This document shows, piece after piece, positions 27,809-36,577 of a stretch of 64,000 bases of DNA (its first letter is position 1; the number at the start of each line of letters is the position of its first letter). The stretch lies in assembly GCF_035658495.1 (NCBI RefSeq), contig NZ_CP141944.1, positions 584,001-648,000 of the forward strand, in the 5' to 3' direction. The position numbers and the translations under genes are program-made. The notes under the pieces were generated by a model. It did not search any database, was not told where the DNA came from, and was given only the letters and a program-made list of their open reading frames with translations. The DNA is from Novosphingobium sp. RL4 (GTDB taxonomy: Bacteria; Pseudomonadota; Alphaproteobacteria; Sphingomonadales; Sphingomonadaceae).

Positions 27809-28255
27809 ATGGCCGACAACCGCAGCCAAGAAAGTCGTAGCGCCCTGATGGCGCGGATCGGATCGAAGCATACCGTTCCGGAGCTTACGGTTCGGCGTTT
27901 GTTGCACGGCCTTGGCTACCGTTTCCGACTGCACCGCAGAGATCTACCGGGTAAACCGGACATCGTGCTCCCTGGGCGGCGGAAGGCGATTTTCGTTCAT
28001 GGCTGCTTCTGGCACGCGCATGGATGCAAGATCGGTCAACCTCCGAAATCGCGGCCCGATTTTTGGTTGCCGAAGTTGGCGCGCAATCGAGCCCGCGACT
28101 TGGCAAACGTCGAGAGCCTGCAAGCCGCAGGATGGGACGTCGATGTCGTGTGGCAATGCGAAATCAAGGACCTTGGGGCACTGAAACAGCGCCTCCACAG
28201 CTTTCTCGGACCTCCTGGCAAATTTCCGATCGACTTGACGGGATCCGGCTGCTAG
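27809..28255 (+). CDS. vsr: Very short patch repair endonuclease (Vsr)
   Basis: A protein of 148 aa of the Vsr family. The hallmark segments are ESRSALMARIGSKHTVPELTVRR, the metal-binding Asp in GKPDIVLPGRRKAIFVHGCFWH, and AHGC with zinc-binding Cys/His. Vsr nicks DNA beside T:G mismatches that arise when 5-methylcytosine deaminates, protecting the genome next to a C5 methyltransferase. It sits 38 bases before dcm, the usual partner. ATG 27809 gives the normal family start. Confidence 0.95.
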   Translation: MADNRSQESRSALMARIGSKHTVPELTVRRLLHGLGYRFRLHRRDLPGKPDIVLPGRRKAIFVHGCFWHAHGCKIGQPPKSRPDFWLPKLARNRARDLANVESLQAAGWDVDVVWQCEIKDLGALKQRLHSFLGPPGKFPIDLTGSGC

Positions 28256-28293
28256 AACGGATCTAGAACGGACACGTATTCAAGGAATTTCAC

Positions 28294-29619
28294 ATGAGAC
28301 CCATCGGCATCGACCTGTTCGCAGGCGCAGGCGGAATGAGCCTGGGCTTCGAGCAGGCTGGGTTCGATGTTGTTGCGGCAGTCGAGATTGACCCGATCCA
28401 CTGCGCAATCCACGAATACAACTTCCCGAACACAAAGGTGCTTTGCCGCTCGGTTGTCGGGCTGACCGGTGCCGAAATCAGGTTGACGGCCGGTCTCGGA
28501 GATCGCTCGGTCGACGTCGTTTTCGGGGGCGCGCCTTGCCAAGGCTTCTCGATGATCGGCCAGCGCGCGTTCGACGATCCGCGCAACGGACTGGTTCGCG
28601 ATTTTCTGCGAATTGTTCGGGAGTTGGATGCGAATTATTTCGTGTTCGAAAACGTGAAGGGCCTGACGGTCGGGCGGCACAAGGCATTCCTAGAGGAGCT
28701 TATCGCTGCGGCCGGCGAAGCCGGCTACGACGTCCGCATGAAATGGCAGGTGCTCGATGCTGCCGACTACGGAACGCCGCAGCATCGCCACCGACTGTTT
28801 CTCCTCGGTGCAAAGAAGGGGCTTCCGATCCCCTCTTACCCGGCACAGTCGACCATCCCCGCCGACAAGACATCGAAGGCAGTGGCCGATTTGCCTGTCG
28901 GGCCGAACTGCAATGATGCCCTTTCGGACATTCCCGACGCAGATAAATACAAGTCGCTTCTCGACACCGACGAAGTCGAGATCAAAACGTGGGGCGAGCT
29001 TTCCGATTATGCCAAGGAAATGCGCTGCCTAACCAACAACGCATGGCACTTCGGTCGCGTTCGGGAATGGAACGCCGGTTCGCTGACTTCCAGCGCACGG
29101 ACGATTCATACGGAAATTTCCAAGGGACGCTTCGCGGCCACCACGCCGGGGCAGGTCGAACCGATTTCGCGCTTCTTCAAGCTCGCGCCAGGCGGCCTCA
29201 GCAACACGCTGAGGGCAGGAACCGACGCCGCGCGTGGTGCATTCACCAGCCCCAGACCCATTCACTACAAGTATGCTCGCTGCGTTACGGTGCGCGAAAT
29301 GGCCCGGTTGCACGGCTATCCCGACTGGTTCCGTTTCCACGAGACCAAGTGGCATGGTGCGCGGCAAATCGGTAATTCGGTCCCTCCGCCGCTCGCTCGC
29401 GCGGTCGCAGGCCAGGTACTTGCTGCGATGGGTTACGAGCCAGTGGCCCCGAAGGGCAGTTTCCGGATGGGCGACCCTCGGCTGCTGCGCATGGGAATGA
29501 GCGAGGCGTCGGAGCATTTTCGCGTGGCAGCGCCTATCGGCAAGCGCGATCGAAAGAGCGGTGCCAAAAAGCGCAAACAGCACGAGATCGAAGCGGAACG
29601 CCTGCAGGCGATCGGTTGA
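28294..29619 (+). CDS. dcm: DNA cytosine-5 methyltransferase
   Basis: A protein of 441 aa with the ordered C5-MTase motifs. Motif I is IDLFAGAGGMSLGFEQAG (residues 6-23), motif IV is G-G-A-P-C82-Q-G-F with the catalytic Cys, and motif VI is E119-N-V. Motif VIII is QHRHR, and motif X is Q-I-G-N-S-V-P-P. The target-recognition region lies between motifs VIII and IX (about residues 190-320). The C-terminal 60 residues are basic. It methylates cytosines in a recognition site that cannot be predicted here. It is followed after 7 bases by a nuclease gene, so vsr, dcm and the nuclease form one restriction-modification operon. Confidence 0.95.
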   Translation: MRPIGIDLFAGAGGMSLGFEQAGFDVVAAVEIDPIHCAIHEYNFPNTKVLCRSVVGLTGAEIRLTAGLGDRSVDVVFGGAPCQGFSMIGQRAFDDPRNGLVRDFLRIVRELDANYFVFENVKGLTVGRHKAFLEELIAAAGEAGYDVRMKWQVLDAADYGTPQHRHRLFLLGAKKGLPIPSYPAQSTIPADKTSKAVADLPVGPNCNDALSDIPDADKYKSLLDTDEVEIKTWGELSDYAKEMRCLTNNAWHFGRVREWNAGSLTSSARTIHTEISKGRFAATTPGQVEPISRFFKLAPGGLSNTLRAGTDAARGAFTSPRPIHYKYARCVTVREMARLHGYPDWFRFHETKWHGARQIGNSVPPPLARAVAGQVLAAMGYEPVAPKGSFRMGDPRLLRMGMSEASEHFRVAAPIGKRDRKSGAKKRKQHEIEAERLQAIG

Positions 29620-29626
29620 TCCGGAC

Positions 29627-30427
29627 GTGACAACTCCCAAGGCGCAAGGCCTCACCGCATATCAGGCCATTCTCGAACGCATCTTCCTCGAACGACATTA
29701 CGAGGGGGCTTCGGAACTCTTGTTCGATCGAGAGGATATTCCGGAAGCCGCCAGCGCCTTGGATTTGCCTCGTCCGAAAAACATCGGCGACGTCATCTAT
29801 TCGGTGAGATATCGCACCGGTCTTCCGGAAAGTATTCTGGCTACCCATCCCGAAGGCATGGAGTGGATCATCGAGGGCGCGGGCCGGGCGAAATACAAGT
29901 TTGTTCTCGTCCCTCTCAATCGGGTCCTGCCGCGTCTCGATCTCATTACCATCGGCATTCCCAACGGCACGCCCGAAATTATCAGGGCCTACGCGCTCGA
30001 CGACGAGCAGGCTCTGCTCGCAATCGTGCGCTACAACCGCCTGATCGACATATTCTTGGGCCTGACGACCTACAGTCTTCAGAACCATCTGCGCACGACC
30101 GTTAAGGGTATCGGCCAGATCGAAATCGACGAGCTCTACCTCGGAATTGATCGCGAAGGCTGCCACTACGCGATCCCCGTTCAGGCCAAGGGCGGAACCG
30201 ATCAGATTTCGGTCGTACAGACGAAGCAGGACCTTGCTTGGTGCGAGCAACGTTTTCCGGGACTACGCGCCAGAGCGATCTCGGCGCAGTTCATGGAGGA
30301 CGATAAAGTTGCCATGTTCGAGCTCGCCGTCGTCGACAACCAGGTCGTCGTCGTCGAGGAAAAGCATTACAAGCTCTTGCCTGCGGAAGGTCTCGATCGC
30401 GCAGCTATCGCGTCCTATCGCAATTGA
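29627..30427 (+). CDS. Putative type II restriction endonuclease of the dcm system
   Basis: A protein of 266 aa from GTG 29627, eight bases after the dcm stop. A PD-(D/E)XK core is visible: E166-I-D168-E-L-Y-L-G-I-D followed by I-P-V-Q186-A-K188-G-G, an acidic residue then Q-x-K as in many type II enzymes. Upstream, NGTPEIIRAYALDDEQALLAIVRYNRLIDIF resembles a family that I recall next to dcm/vsr pairs and that is usually annotated only as hypothetical. The genetic coupling supports its being the restriction partner. GTG is chosen over an upstream frame that overlaps dcm. Confidence 0.7.
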   Translation: MTTPKAQGLTAYQAILERIFLERHYEGASELLFDREDIPEAASALDLPRPKNIGDVIYSVRYRTGLPESILATHPEGMEWIIEGAGRAKYKFVLVPLNRVLPRLDLITIGIPNGTPEIIRAYALDDEQALLAIVRYNRLIDIFLGLTTYSLQNHLRTTVKGIGQIEIDELYLGIDREGCHYAIPVQAKGGTDQISVVQTKQDLAWCEQRFPGLRARAISAQFMEDDKVAMFELAVVDNQVVVVEEKHYKLLPAEGLDRAAIASYRN

Positions 30428-31134
30428 CCGCCAAGCCTGTGACGGAATGGAAGCCCCGGCGATCTCCTCGCTATCCGAGAACTGAAGGTCCTCAAAATCG
30501 ATCGCCGGCAGTTATGGCGCAGCGGTTCGAGGCGCTCGATAGCCTGGACGACTTCCCCACGCCCCGTTGGGCTACCAGAGCGCTGGCCGAGCATGTCTTG
30601 GATCCGGACCTCGTTCGAGGCCGGAGTTGCTGGGAACCCACGTGCGGGCGCGGCTTCATGGCGAAGACCTTGGCCGAGTATTTTGGGCAGGTGCGCTCGA
30701 GCGATGTCCATCCGTACGGTTTCGGCGAAGTTCTGGATTTTTTGAACGGCGAGGATTCTGCATCGCAATCGTACGATTGGGTAATCACCAATCCTCCCTT
30801 CAGGTTGGCGGAGGAGTTCGCGCGACGTGCGATCCGCCAATCGAGCATCGGCTCGGCCATGCTGGTTCGGACGAATTTCATCGAAGGCGTAGGTAGGTTC
30901 AATAGGCTCTTCCGCGAGAAGCCTCCGGCCATTGTCGCGCAATTCGTGGAGCGAGTCCCGATTCTGCGAGGCAGAGTGGACCCACTGGCTTCGACGGCTA
31001 AGGGATATTGTTGGCTGGTTTGGCACAGTGACTGCCGGGATCAGACACGCCTTGTGTGGATACCGCCTTGTAGACGAGCTCTCGAGCGCGAAGGCGACTA
31101 CGATTTGCCCGGCGGCTCTTTCGCCTCAGCTTGA
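30424..31134 (+). CDS. Class I DNA N6-adenine-type methyltransferase
   Basis: Up to 236 aa. The SAM-binding motif I is W-E-P-T-C-G-R-G-F, and the catalytic motif IV is I-T-N-P-P-F (about residues 122-127), the NPP[F/Y] signature of amino-group DNA methyltransferases. Preceding sequence DSLDDFPTPRWATRAL is typical of a small phage- or plasmid-borne MTase family. It may protect the element against host restriction. The start is unclear: a TTG at 30424 overlaps the previous stop, a GTG is at 30439, and an ATG at 30514 begins MAQRFEALDS. The C-terminus is rich in Arg and Trp. Confidence 0.78.
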   Translation: MTAKPVTEWKPRRSPRYPRTEGPQNRSPAVMAQRFEALDSLDDFPTPRWATRALAEHVLDPDLVRGRSCWEPTCGRGFMAKTLAEYFGQVRSSDVHPYGFGEVLDFLNGEDSASQSYDWVITNPPFRLAEEFARRAIRQSSIGSAMLVRTNFIEGVGRFNRLFREKPPAIVAQFVERVPILRGRVDPLASTAKGYCWLVWHSDCRDQTRLVWIPPCRRALEREGDYDLPGGSFASA

Positions 31135-31560
31135 TCCGAATGGGCTTTGATCGGTCTTTCGTCGGTATTGTTGTCGATGTGGAACCGCGTTGAGGCGCAT
31201 GCCTTCTTGCTTACATTTCGAGAAGGTTCTTTGGGCGTATCGAATCGCACGGTCACCAACGGTGGAAAGTGAAAGTCCCGTCCTCCGCCCAGGGAGTCGG
31301 CGCCTCCCGCGGAGGCGCGTGCGCGATCCATTTCGCTTGCGATTAACCCAGTCGCTTTGCACCGCTTTGCCGGAAGCCACCGGTGGAGCGGGGCGCTAAC
31401 CTCCGCCGTCAGCGTTTTCTGCGTCCTTGGCACAACTGCTTGTGGTCACCCCCGGTCGGTGGGAGTGTCGGTGTCCCTTCACCCCGCCATAGCGTGGAGC
31501 AAACCGAGTTTGCTCGGTCTATGATGCGGGTGACCGATCGAGGGTAAAGTTGCAGCTCGG
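31135..31560. other. Gene-free stretch
   Basis: Nothing supported in this 426-base gap. It holds short inverted stretches such as cctcccgcggagg near 31300 and no protein-like frame. Confidence 0.4.
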
Positions 31561-32358
31561 CTAGTCTCTGAGCAATTCGGACAGTAACTCTGGAGTAGCG
31601 TAAACGTACTCGCCTCCAAGCCAACGACCCTCTATGCGAGCCACGTCCAGCAGCCGCCCCTCTGCTTCGAAAGCGGTTAATCCGTCTTTGTAGCTCTTCG
31701 TGTGGAACTCTCGCCATCTTAACGAGCATCCAGGCGGAAATCCCCAATTTAGCTCCGCTAGACGGCGCTCAGGATCGTTGGAAATGCCAATCTTGACGAC
31801 CATCATCCCATCGGGCTTGCCGGGAAAGGTGGGAGTGTCAGCTCCTTCCAGCGTGAAGAGGTAGACGCTAACGGGGCCGCTTTCCCTCGAAATGACGACG
31901 TCGCCTGTGGAGGGTGGAGGCCCCCTTCGCCACGTGGGCATAGCACCAGTTTGTGTGAGCTGCATCGGTTCGGCGTCGAACTGCCATGTTATTTCGACTG
32001 GGGTTGAGCTACGAACTCCGACAGGTATGGCAAGGCCGGCATATGTAAATGGCGAGCGGTCTTTCCCGCGCCAAAACAGGTGCACGGGCAGCGATCCCGA
32101 AAGCAGTTCCTGTACCTCTGGCTGGGACGCGGTCGTCCATCCCTTACCGTACCAGATGAGATGGTTGCCGTGCCATCTGTTGAGGTAGTCGTGCCCGGTG
32201 CGTCCAGGCGTGCCGACGTTGGCGAAGATTAAAAATTCATCTTCCCATTTGTCATAGCCAGTGTGCCAGTTCCCCTTTCGGCGCACCTCCGGCATATTGA
32301 TGGCCTGCGCCACCTCGGGCCTTGTGTAAGTGCGGCCTACCTCGAACTTGGTCGCCAT
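31561..32358 (-). CDS. Modified-base-reader plus GIY-YIG/T5orf172-like protein
   Basis: A protein of 265 aa with two parts. Residues about 5-135 (FEVGRTYTRPEVAQAINM ... FANVGTPGRTGHDYLNRW ... VHLFWRGKDRSPFTYAGLA) resemble the PUA/SRA-like N-terminal domain of ScoMcrA-type nucleases and DUF3427 proteins, which read modified bases. Residues about 165-265 (VYLFTLE ... MMVVKIGISNDPERRLAELNWGFP ... AFEAEGRLLD) match the T5orf172/MUG113 branch of the GIY-YIG nuclease fold, with Tyr, the K-I-G-I-S strand, Arg and a later Glu. The combination suggests a modification-dependent nuclease. GGTGAG just before ATG 32358 is the ribosome site. Confidence 0.65.
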   Translation of the reverse strand: MATKFEVGRTYTRPEVAQAINMPEVRRKGNWHTGYDKWEDEFLIFANVGTPGRTGHDYLNRWHGNHLIWYGKGWTTASQPEVQELLSGSLPVHLFWRGKDRSPFTYAGLAIPVGVRSSTPVEITWQFDAEPMQLTQTGAMPTWRRGPPPSTGDVVISRESGPVSVYLFTLEGADTPTFPGKPDGMMVVKIGISNDPERRLAELNWGFPPGCSLRWREFHTKSYKDGLTAFEAEGRLLDVARIEGRWLGGEYVYATPELLSELLRD

Positions 32359-32367
32359 GCTCACCTG

Positions 32368-33087
32368 TCACTCTGGAGCATTCGATGCTCCTTGCAATTT
32401 ATCCGCGCAAACATCGGCCTTCGCCGACGCGTGGAGCGGCGACGAGTTGGACCGAGCGGTGAACTGGTCAACCTCCAGCAACCTCCTCGGACCATGGGCG
32501 GGACTGTTCGTACCAAGCGCCCTTACGGTTTGGGCGGCGGCGGTGGGGGTGGCGGGGACGGAGCGCGAGGTGCCGGGATCACTCCGTACTGGGGACCCGT
32601 TGGCACAGGCGATGGAGCGCGAGGGGGCGGTGTCGCCCCCCGTTGGCGATGACCCTGAGACGACGGCGGGACGAATTTTCCGACCATTTGCGTGAATCAC
32701 ATTTGCTGAGACGAAGGAGAACAAACATAGAAGGGCGACGGGAAAAGACCATAGGGCTACGCTGTTAATGAAATCTCCCCAAAAGTGGGATGGGGCCGTC
32801 GGATCATAGAGCGCCTTGCGGCGAGCATCGATCAAACGTCGGGCGGCACCGAAACTTACCGTGAGTGCGAGCAGCCCGACAACATCGGCAAACCATGCCA
32901 GTAGCAGCGCGGGTTGCCAGATCGCATCCGTGAGTGGCGCTATGTCGCCAACGAAAGAAACAGACGCAGCAAAGAGGGCGGTATGAGCGAGGGCGATGAA
33001 CGCATCTCGACCGGTTTCATTTTGCGCATGGGCGGCGTCCAGCGCTTGGAGCTCGTGAGCAATTTCTTCGGGAGTGCGAGAACTCAT
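32368..33087 (-). CDS. Membrane protein with a disordered Pro/Ser-rich tail
   Basis: A protein of 239 aa. The N-terminal part is helical (PEEIAHELQALDAAHAQNET), followed by three hydrophobic helices (about residues 29-46, 60-80 and 107-130). The C-terminal 100 residues are low-complexity (Ser, Pro, Ala, Thr). No family recognised. It ends 9 bases before the start of the modified-base-reader gene on the same strand, so the two are probably co-transcribed and the membrane protein could be a partner of that nuclease. Confidence 0.6.
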   Translation of the reverse strand: MSSRTPEEIAHELQALDAAHAQNETGRDAFIALAHTALFAASVSFVGDIAPLTDAIWQPALLLAWFADVVGLLALTVSFGAARRLIDARRKALYDPTAPSHFWGDFINSVALWSFPVALLCLFSFVSANVIHANGRKIRPAVVSGSSPTGGDTAPSRSIACANGSPVRSDPGTSRSVPATPTAAAQTVRALGTNSPAHGPRRLLEVDQFTARSNSSPLHASAKADVCADKLQGASNAPE

Positions 33088-33142
33088 GGCTGCCGCCTTA
33101 TCTGCTCAGCTTGTATGCACATAGATTGCACTCTTGGAGGCA

Positions 33143-33766
33143 TCAGAACGGATTCTGCGCCAGTGGCGGCAATTTGAGCGCGGTTCGCTGCTGAGCGACA
33201 ATTTCATTGGCCTTCTCCCGAAAAGCGGTTGGATTATCGATTTTCGGCAGGAAGCGTTCGGCACGGGGAATTACTCTCTCGTCGGTGATGTCGCGCAGAA
33301 ATGATGCTGCTTGATCGAGATCTCCGAGAATACCGCAGGCTACACCGGCGTAGTAGCCGAACCAGCTGGGCTGCATCCGCTCGGAATCCAGCGCTTCTGT
33401 GATCGTATGGTTGGCGATGGCCTCGAATGACGCAAATTTGGCGTAGGTCTCTTGGGCTTGTCCGGCGGCTGCACTTGCGATTTCGGCGACTGCCGCACCG
33501 AACTGATCTTCGTCCCGGTATCCTGTGCAGGGACCGCTCGGAACGTAATAGTCCAAGCTCATGAATCCGCAGCCGCCCCAAATCCAGTGGGCTGCATTGC
33601 TAAGATCGATCGCGACCGACCACTTACTGGGTTTGAACTCGACGACATTCAGCCAGAAGCCGTGGTCTTTGAGCCAAAGCCGCGATTGGCCCCGTCGTTT
33701 GAAACCGAGAGGGCCGAGTTCGGCTTTGGCGGCCGCGGCTATGATCTTGCTGTGGGATCCGCTCAT
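33143..33766 (-). CDS. DUF4304-like hypothetical protein
   Basis: A protein of 207 aa from ATG 33766; a GTG at 33796 would add 10 residues. The start (SKIIAAAAKAELGPLGFKRRGQSRLWLKDHGFWLNVVEFKPSKW region) matches the beginning of DUF4304 proteins, a cytosolic alpha/beta family without known function. The second half is helical. It lies at the end of the first defence zone. Confidence 0.6.
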   Translation of the reverse strand: MSGSHSKIIAAAAKAELGPLGFKRRGQSRLWLKDHGFWLNVVEFKPSKWSVAIDLSNAAHWIWGGCGFMSLDYYVPSGPCTGYRDEDQFGAAVAEIASAAAGQAQETYAKFASFEAIANHTITEALDSERMQPSWFGYYAGVACGILGDLDQAASFLRDITDERVIPRAERFLPKIDNPTAFREKANEIVAQQRTALKLPPLAQNPF

Positions 33767-34218
33767 GTGACGATGACTATCTGTGATGTGCTTCACTTGT
33801 CATCAAAATCTCTGCGCGCGGATACGTGGGATGGATTCCGCTCGGGAGGTTGGTTCGGCTGGCCGCCCCGTGCTTGGGCACGGCCGCGCTCTATTTCGCT
33901 AACGCTCAACCGAGCCGCCTGCGGCGTCTCGTCGGCATAGCCGCAACGATCACTGGCGGGGGCGGGACGCTATTCGCGCCCCGTCAGCGGTCTCCGCGCC
34001 TGTGGCGCGTCGGCGTGTGCCTCGGCTCCAGGGTGACGGGGGGCGTCACGGCCCCTTAGCCCCGCCATGGCGAGCCGCAACCTGGGCAGGCCCAGGTCCT
34101 CCACCCTGTTCCGGCCTTTCGGTGCACCCCGCCATCTTGGCGAGGCTTTTGGTCCGCTCCTGCCGCCCCCCGCCACCCCGGCGCCGGTCAATGGCGGTTG
34201 AGGAAAGGAACAGGAGAA
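33767..34218. other. Promoter region of the mobilisation module
   Basis: A 452-base GC-rich gap without a gene. It holds a perfect palindrome ACCTGGGC ag GCCCAGGT (34080-34097), which could be an operator for the ardC operon, and a strong ribosome site just before ardC. Confidence 0.45.
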
Positions 34219-35106
34219 ATGGAAAGGACCAATCGTCAGAGCCTCTATGGAGAGGTCACGTCGCGCATCATTGCCGAGCTAGAAGAAGGCAGGCTCCCTT
34301 GGGTGCAGCCCTGGGACAGCGCGCGGTGCCCCTGCCTGATGCCGCATAATGCGGTTTCCGGGCGAGTGTATTCGGGGATCAATATTCTGATCCTTTGGTG
34401 CGAGGCGGTGGAACGGCGGTTCGCATCGCAGCGCTGGCTGACTTACAAGCAGGCCCTGGCGGCGGGCGGTCATGTCCGGCGCGGTGAGAAGGGCACGGTC
34501 ATCTGCTATGCGGATCGCTTCACGCCGAAGGGCGAGACCGAGCAGGCGCGGTGCGAGGATCGCGAGGCGCGGACCATTGCGTTCCTGAAGCGCTTCGTCG
34601 TGTTCAACCTCGATCAGATCGAAGGGCTTCCGGAGCGGTATGCCGACGAACCGGCGGTGCCCGATCCGGTCATGGCGATTGCCGAGGTGGATAGGCTGAT
34701 TGCGGCGACCGGCGCGGACTTCCGGATCGGCGGGGACGAGGCGTTCTATGCACCCAAGCTGGACTATGTGCAGGTGCCCCCGCAGGCAGCTTTCCATGAG
34801 CCGGTGAACTGGTTTCGGACGGCCCTTCATGAACTTGGTCACTGGAGTGGCGGAAAGGGCCGATTGGACCGCGATCATACCGGCAAATACGGCTCTGCAT
34901 CGTACGCAAAGGAAGAGCTTATCGCCGAGATGACCTCGGCCTTTGCCTGCGCGTCGCTGGGTATCCAGCCCACGGTGCGGCACAGCGATTACATTGGCTC
35001 ATGGCTTGAAGTGCTGCGCGCCGACGAAAAGGCGATCTTCCGGGCGGCCAGCGCTGCCAGCAAGGCAGCCGATTACCTCCTCGCATTCGGGGGGGACGCG
35101 GCATGA
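34219..35106 (+). CDS. ardC: ArdC-type anti-restriction protein
   Basis: A protein of 295 aa with the N-terminal ssDNA-binding ArdC domain (LYGEVTSRIIAELEEGRLPWVQPW; INILILWCEAVERRF; ARTIAFLKRFVVFNLDQIEGL) and a C-terminal zincin metallopeptidase-like domain with the motif H-E-L-G-H (FRTALHELGHWSGGKGRLDRD). ArdC proteins are carried by plasmids and integrative elements and protect incoming single strands against host restriction. RBS ACAGGAGA precedes ATG 34219. The stop overlaps the next start (ATGA). Confidence 0.92.
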   Translation: MERTNRQSLYGEVTSRIIAELEEGRLPWVQPWDSARCPCLMPHNAVSGRVYSGINILILWCEAVERRFASQRWLTYKQALAAGGHVRRGEKGTVICYADRFTPKGETEQARCEDREARTIAFLKRFVVFNLDQIEGLPERYADEPAVPDPVMAIAEVDRLIAATGADFRIGGDEAFYAPKLDYVQVPPQAAFHEPVNWFRTALHELGHWSGGKGRLDRDHTGKYGSASYAKEELIAEMTSAFACASLGIQPTVRHSDYIGSWLEVLRADEKAIFRAASAASKAADYLLAFGGDAA

Positions 35107-35387
35107 GGTGGTATCTCTATCTGCTGGAGCAGCGCATCCACGAGGCGTTTCTGCGTAATGCCTTCCCCGAGTACGAGCAGCCCGAACAGCGACGATTGGC
35201 ACGCGCGATCTATTCGCTGCCGTACCTGCCCAATCGGGCCTTCTGCCTCTGGCGCTTCGAGGGCCTCCGCTTTGAGCAGATCGCCGAGCGTATGGGCATC
35301 AGTGTCCGCCGGGTGGAGAAAGAGCTCGGCTGCGCGATGGGCATGATCGTGCGCTCACGGGATCGGCAGGAGCGCAAGGGCTGGTAA
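35103..35387 (+). CDS. Sigma-70 region 4-like small regulator
   Basis: A protein of 94 aa. The C-terminal half is a helix-turn-helix like sigma-70 region 4 (LPYLPNRAFCLWRFEGLRFEQIAERMGISVRRVEKELGCAMG), without regions 2 or 3. It is translationally coupled to ardC (ATGA overlap), so it may regulate the module or act as a partial sigma factor. A perfect terminator follows after 2 bases. Confidence 0.75.
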   Translation: MRWYLYLLEQRIHEAFLRNAFPEYEQPEQRRLARAIYSLPYLPNRAFCLWRFEGLRFEQIAERMGISVRRVEKELGCAMGMIVRSRDRQERKGW

Positions 35388-35389
35388 GG

Positions 35390-35427
35390 GGCCGGGGCGC
35401 GTCCGCTGCGGCGGACGCGCCCCGGCC
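35390..35427 (+). terminator. Terminator of the ardC operon
   Basis: GGCCGGGGCGCGTCCGC tgcg and the exact complementary arm (17 bp), then TTATTT. Confidence 0.9.
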
Positions 35428-35449
35428 TTATTTCGGGGGCGATAGTTGC

Positions 35450-35665
35450 TCAGGCCTGCGGGAAGTCGTCGACCAGGTATGAGATCGGACTATTCATCCA
35501 TTCGGTAATGGCGCTTTCGCGCCAGCCGCAGCAGCGCTCGGCAATGCGAACCTGCCTCGGGAAAGTGCCCGACTGGATCTTGCGGTAGAGGGTCGCGCGG
35601 GAAAGGCCCGTGCGTTCGAGAACGACATTGAGGCGCAGGAAACGATCATGGAGCGTCATGTTCAT
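35450..35665 (-). CDS. AlpA-family helix-turn-helix regulator
   Basis: A protein of 71 aa of the AlpA/excisionase-like family: FLRLNVVLERTGLSRATLYRKIQSGTFPRQVRI, then GWRESAITEWM. These small winged-helix proteins control integrase expression or act as recombination directionality factors in tRNA-linked islands, making it the best candidate for controlling excision here. RBS GGAAAGGA precedes ATG 35665. Confidence 0.85.
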   Translation of the reverse strand: MNMTLHDRFLRLNVVLERTGLSRATLYRKIQSGTFPRQVRIAERCCGWRESAITEWMNSPISYLVDDFPQA

Positions 35666-35995
35666 TGGCGTTGTCCTTTCCTAATCATGAGGTGGACTGG
35701 CCGGCCATGTGCAAGATTGGGCCAATTCGAGCCCAGCGCAAGGGCGCGAAATCGCGCTAAACAGCGCAGAACGCCGGAGATTCCTCTCCGTGCACCGTAG
35801 TGAACATTGGCGGCACTCTACGGACACCAAAAAAATTTGGTCGCTGGGAGCCACGCGACCGGCGGTTCGGTCTCACACCGTCTCGCCGCGCGCGTCGCAC
35901 GCGAGCTGCGACCATTTCACGAGCCCGAATCGCGCCAGACCTCGGCGGCGATCCGCCGCGCCTCAGTCTGGAATGTCAGCGCCGCAGTGGTGCGA
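35666..35995. other. Upstream region of the AlpA-like gene
   Basis: No gene in this 330-base stretch. An A/T run (aaaaaaattt near 35827) is the only feature I note. Confidence 0.4.
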
Positions 35996-36577
35996 TCAGG
36001 ATCGCACCGCCCGTTGTCGCGACCGCGCATGGCCGGTTACCTGGCACACATGACCGAGCAGCGCGGCAACAAGCGTCCGAACCTCGTCGGGCGTGAAGCC
36101 GTCGTCGTCGGGATGCTTGCCGTCCATCAGGTTGCGCCGGTTCCATTTCCAGTAGGGCGCGAGCACCTGCATCAGCCTTGCCGTCTCCGGGCAATCGTAG
36201 CCGAACGCGGTGACGTTGGCATAGGCTAGCGACCGATCGACATGCAGGCTGATGTACCGGGCACACCAGCTGTCCGGAAAGCCGACATCGAGCAGATGCG
36301 AGGACAGCGCGAGTTGCACGACGATGCCGGTCGAATAGAGAAAGTCCGGCCAGTCGAACGGCGCATCGGGAGAGAGCATCGCCGCGAACTGTTCGGCCCG
36401 CTTGTAGCGGTCCCGGCTGAGGCTGCGGCCCTGCTTGGTGCGCAGCAACCGCACCGGTTCGGCATCGTAGATTTTCCAGAGCGCGGCGAGCGCGGAATTC
36501 TCATCCGGCAAGGAGTTGAGCGCCGCAGAGACAGCGGCGATTTCATCGGGCGAAGCAACAGGAACTTGAACGTCCAT
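35996..36577 (-). CDS. Hypothetical protein of the mobilisation module
   Basis: A protein of 193 aa from ATG 36577, preceded by GGAGGTG. No motif recognised. The helical N-terminus (SPDEIAAVSAALNSLPDENSALAALWKIYDA) is followed by a mixed domain rich in aromatic residues. It lies between the AlpA-like regulator and traD; similar genes probably occur in related tra modules, but I cannot name a family. Confidence 0.6.
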   Translation of the reverse strand: MDVQVPVASPDEIAAVSAALNSLPDENSALAALWKIYDAEPVRLLRTKQGRSLSRDRYKRAEQFAAMLSPDAPFDWPDFLYSTGIVVQLALSSHLLDVGFPDSWCARYISLHVDRSLAYANVTAFGYDCPETARLMQVLAPYWKWNRRNLMDGKHPDDDGFTPDEVRTLVAALLGHVCQVTGHARSRQRAVRS

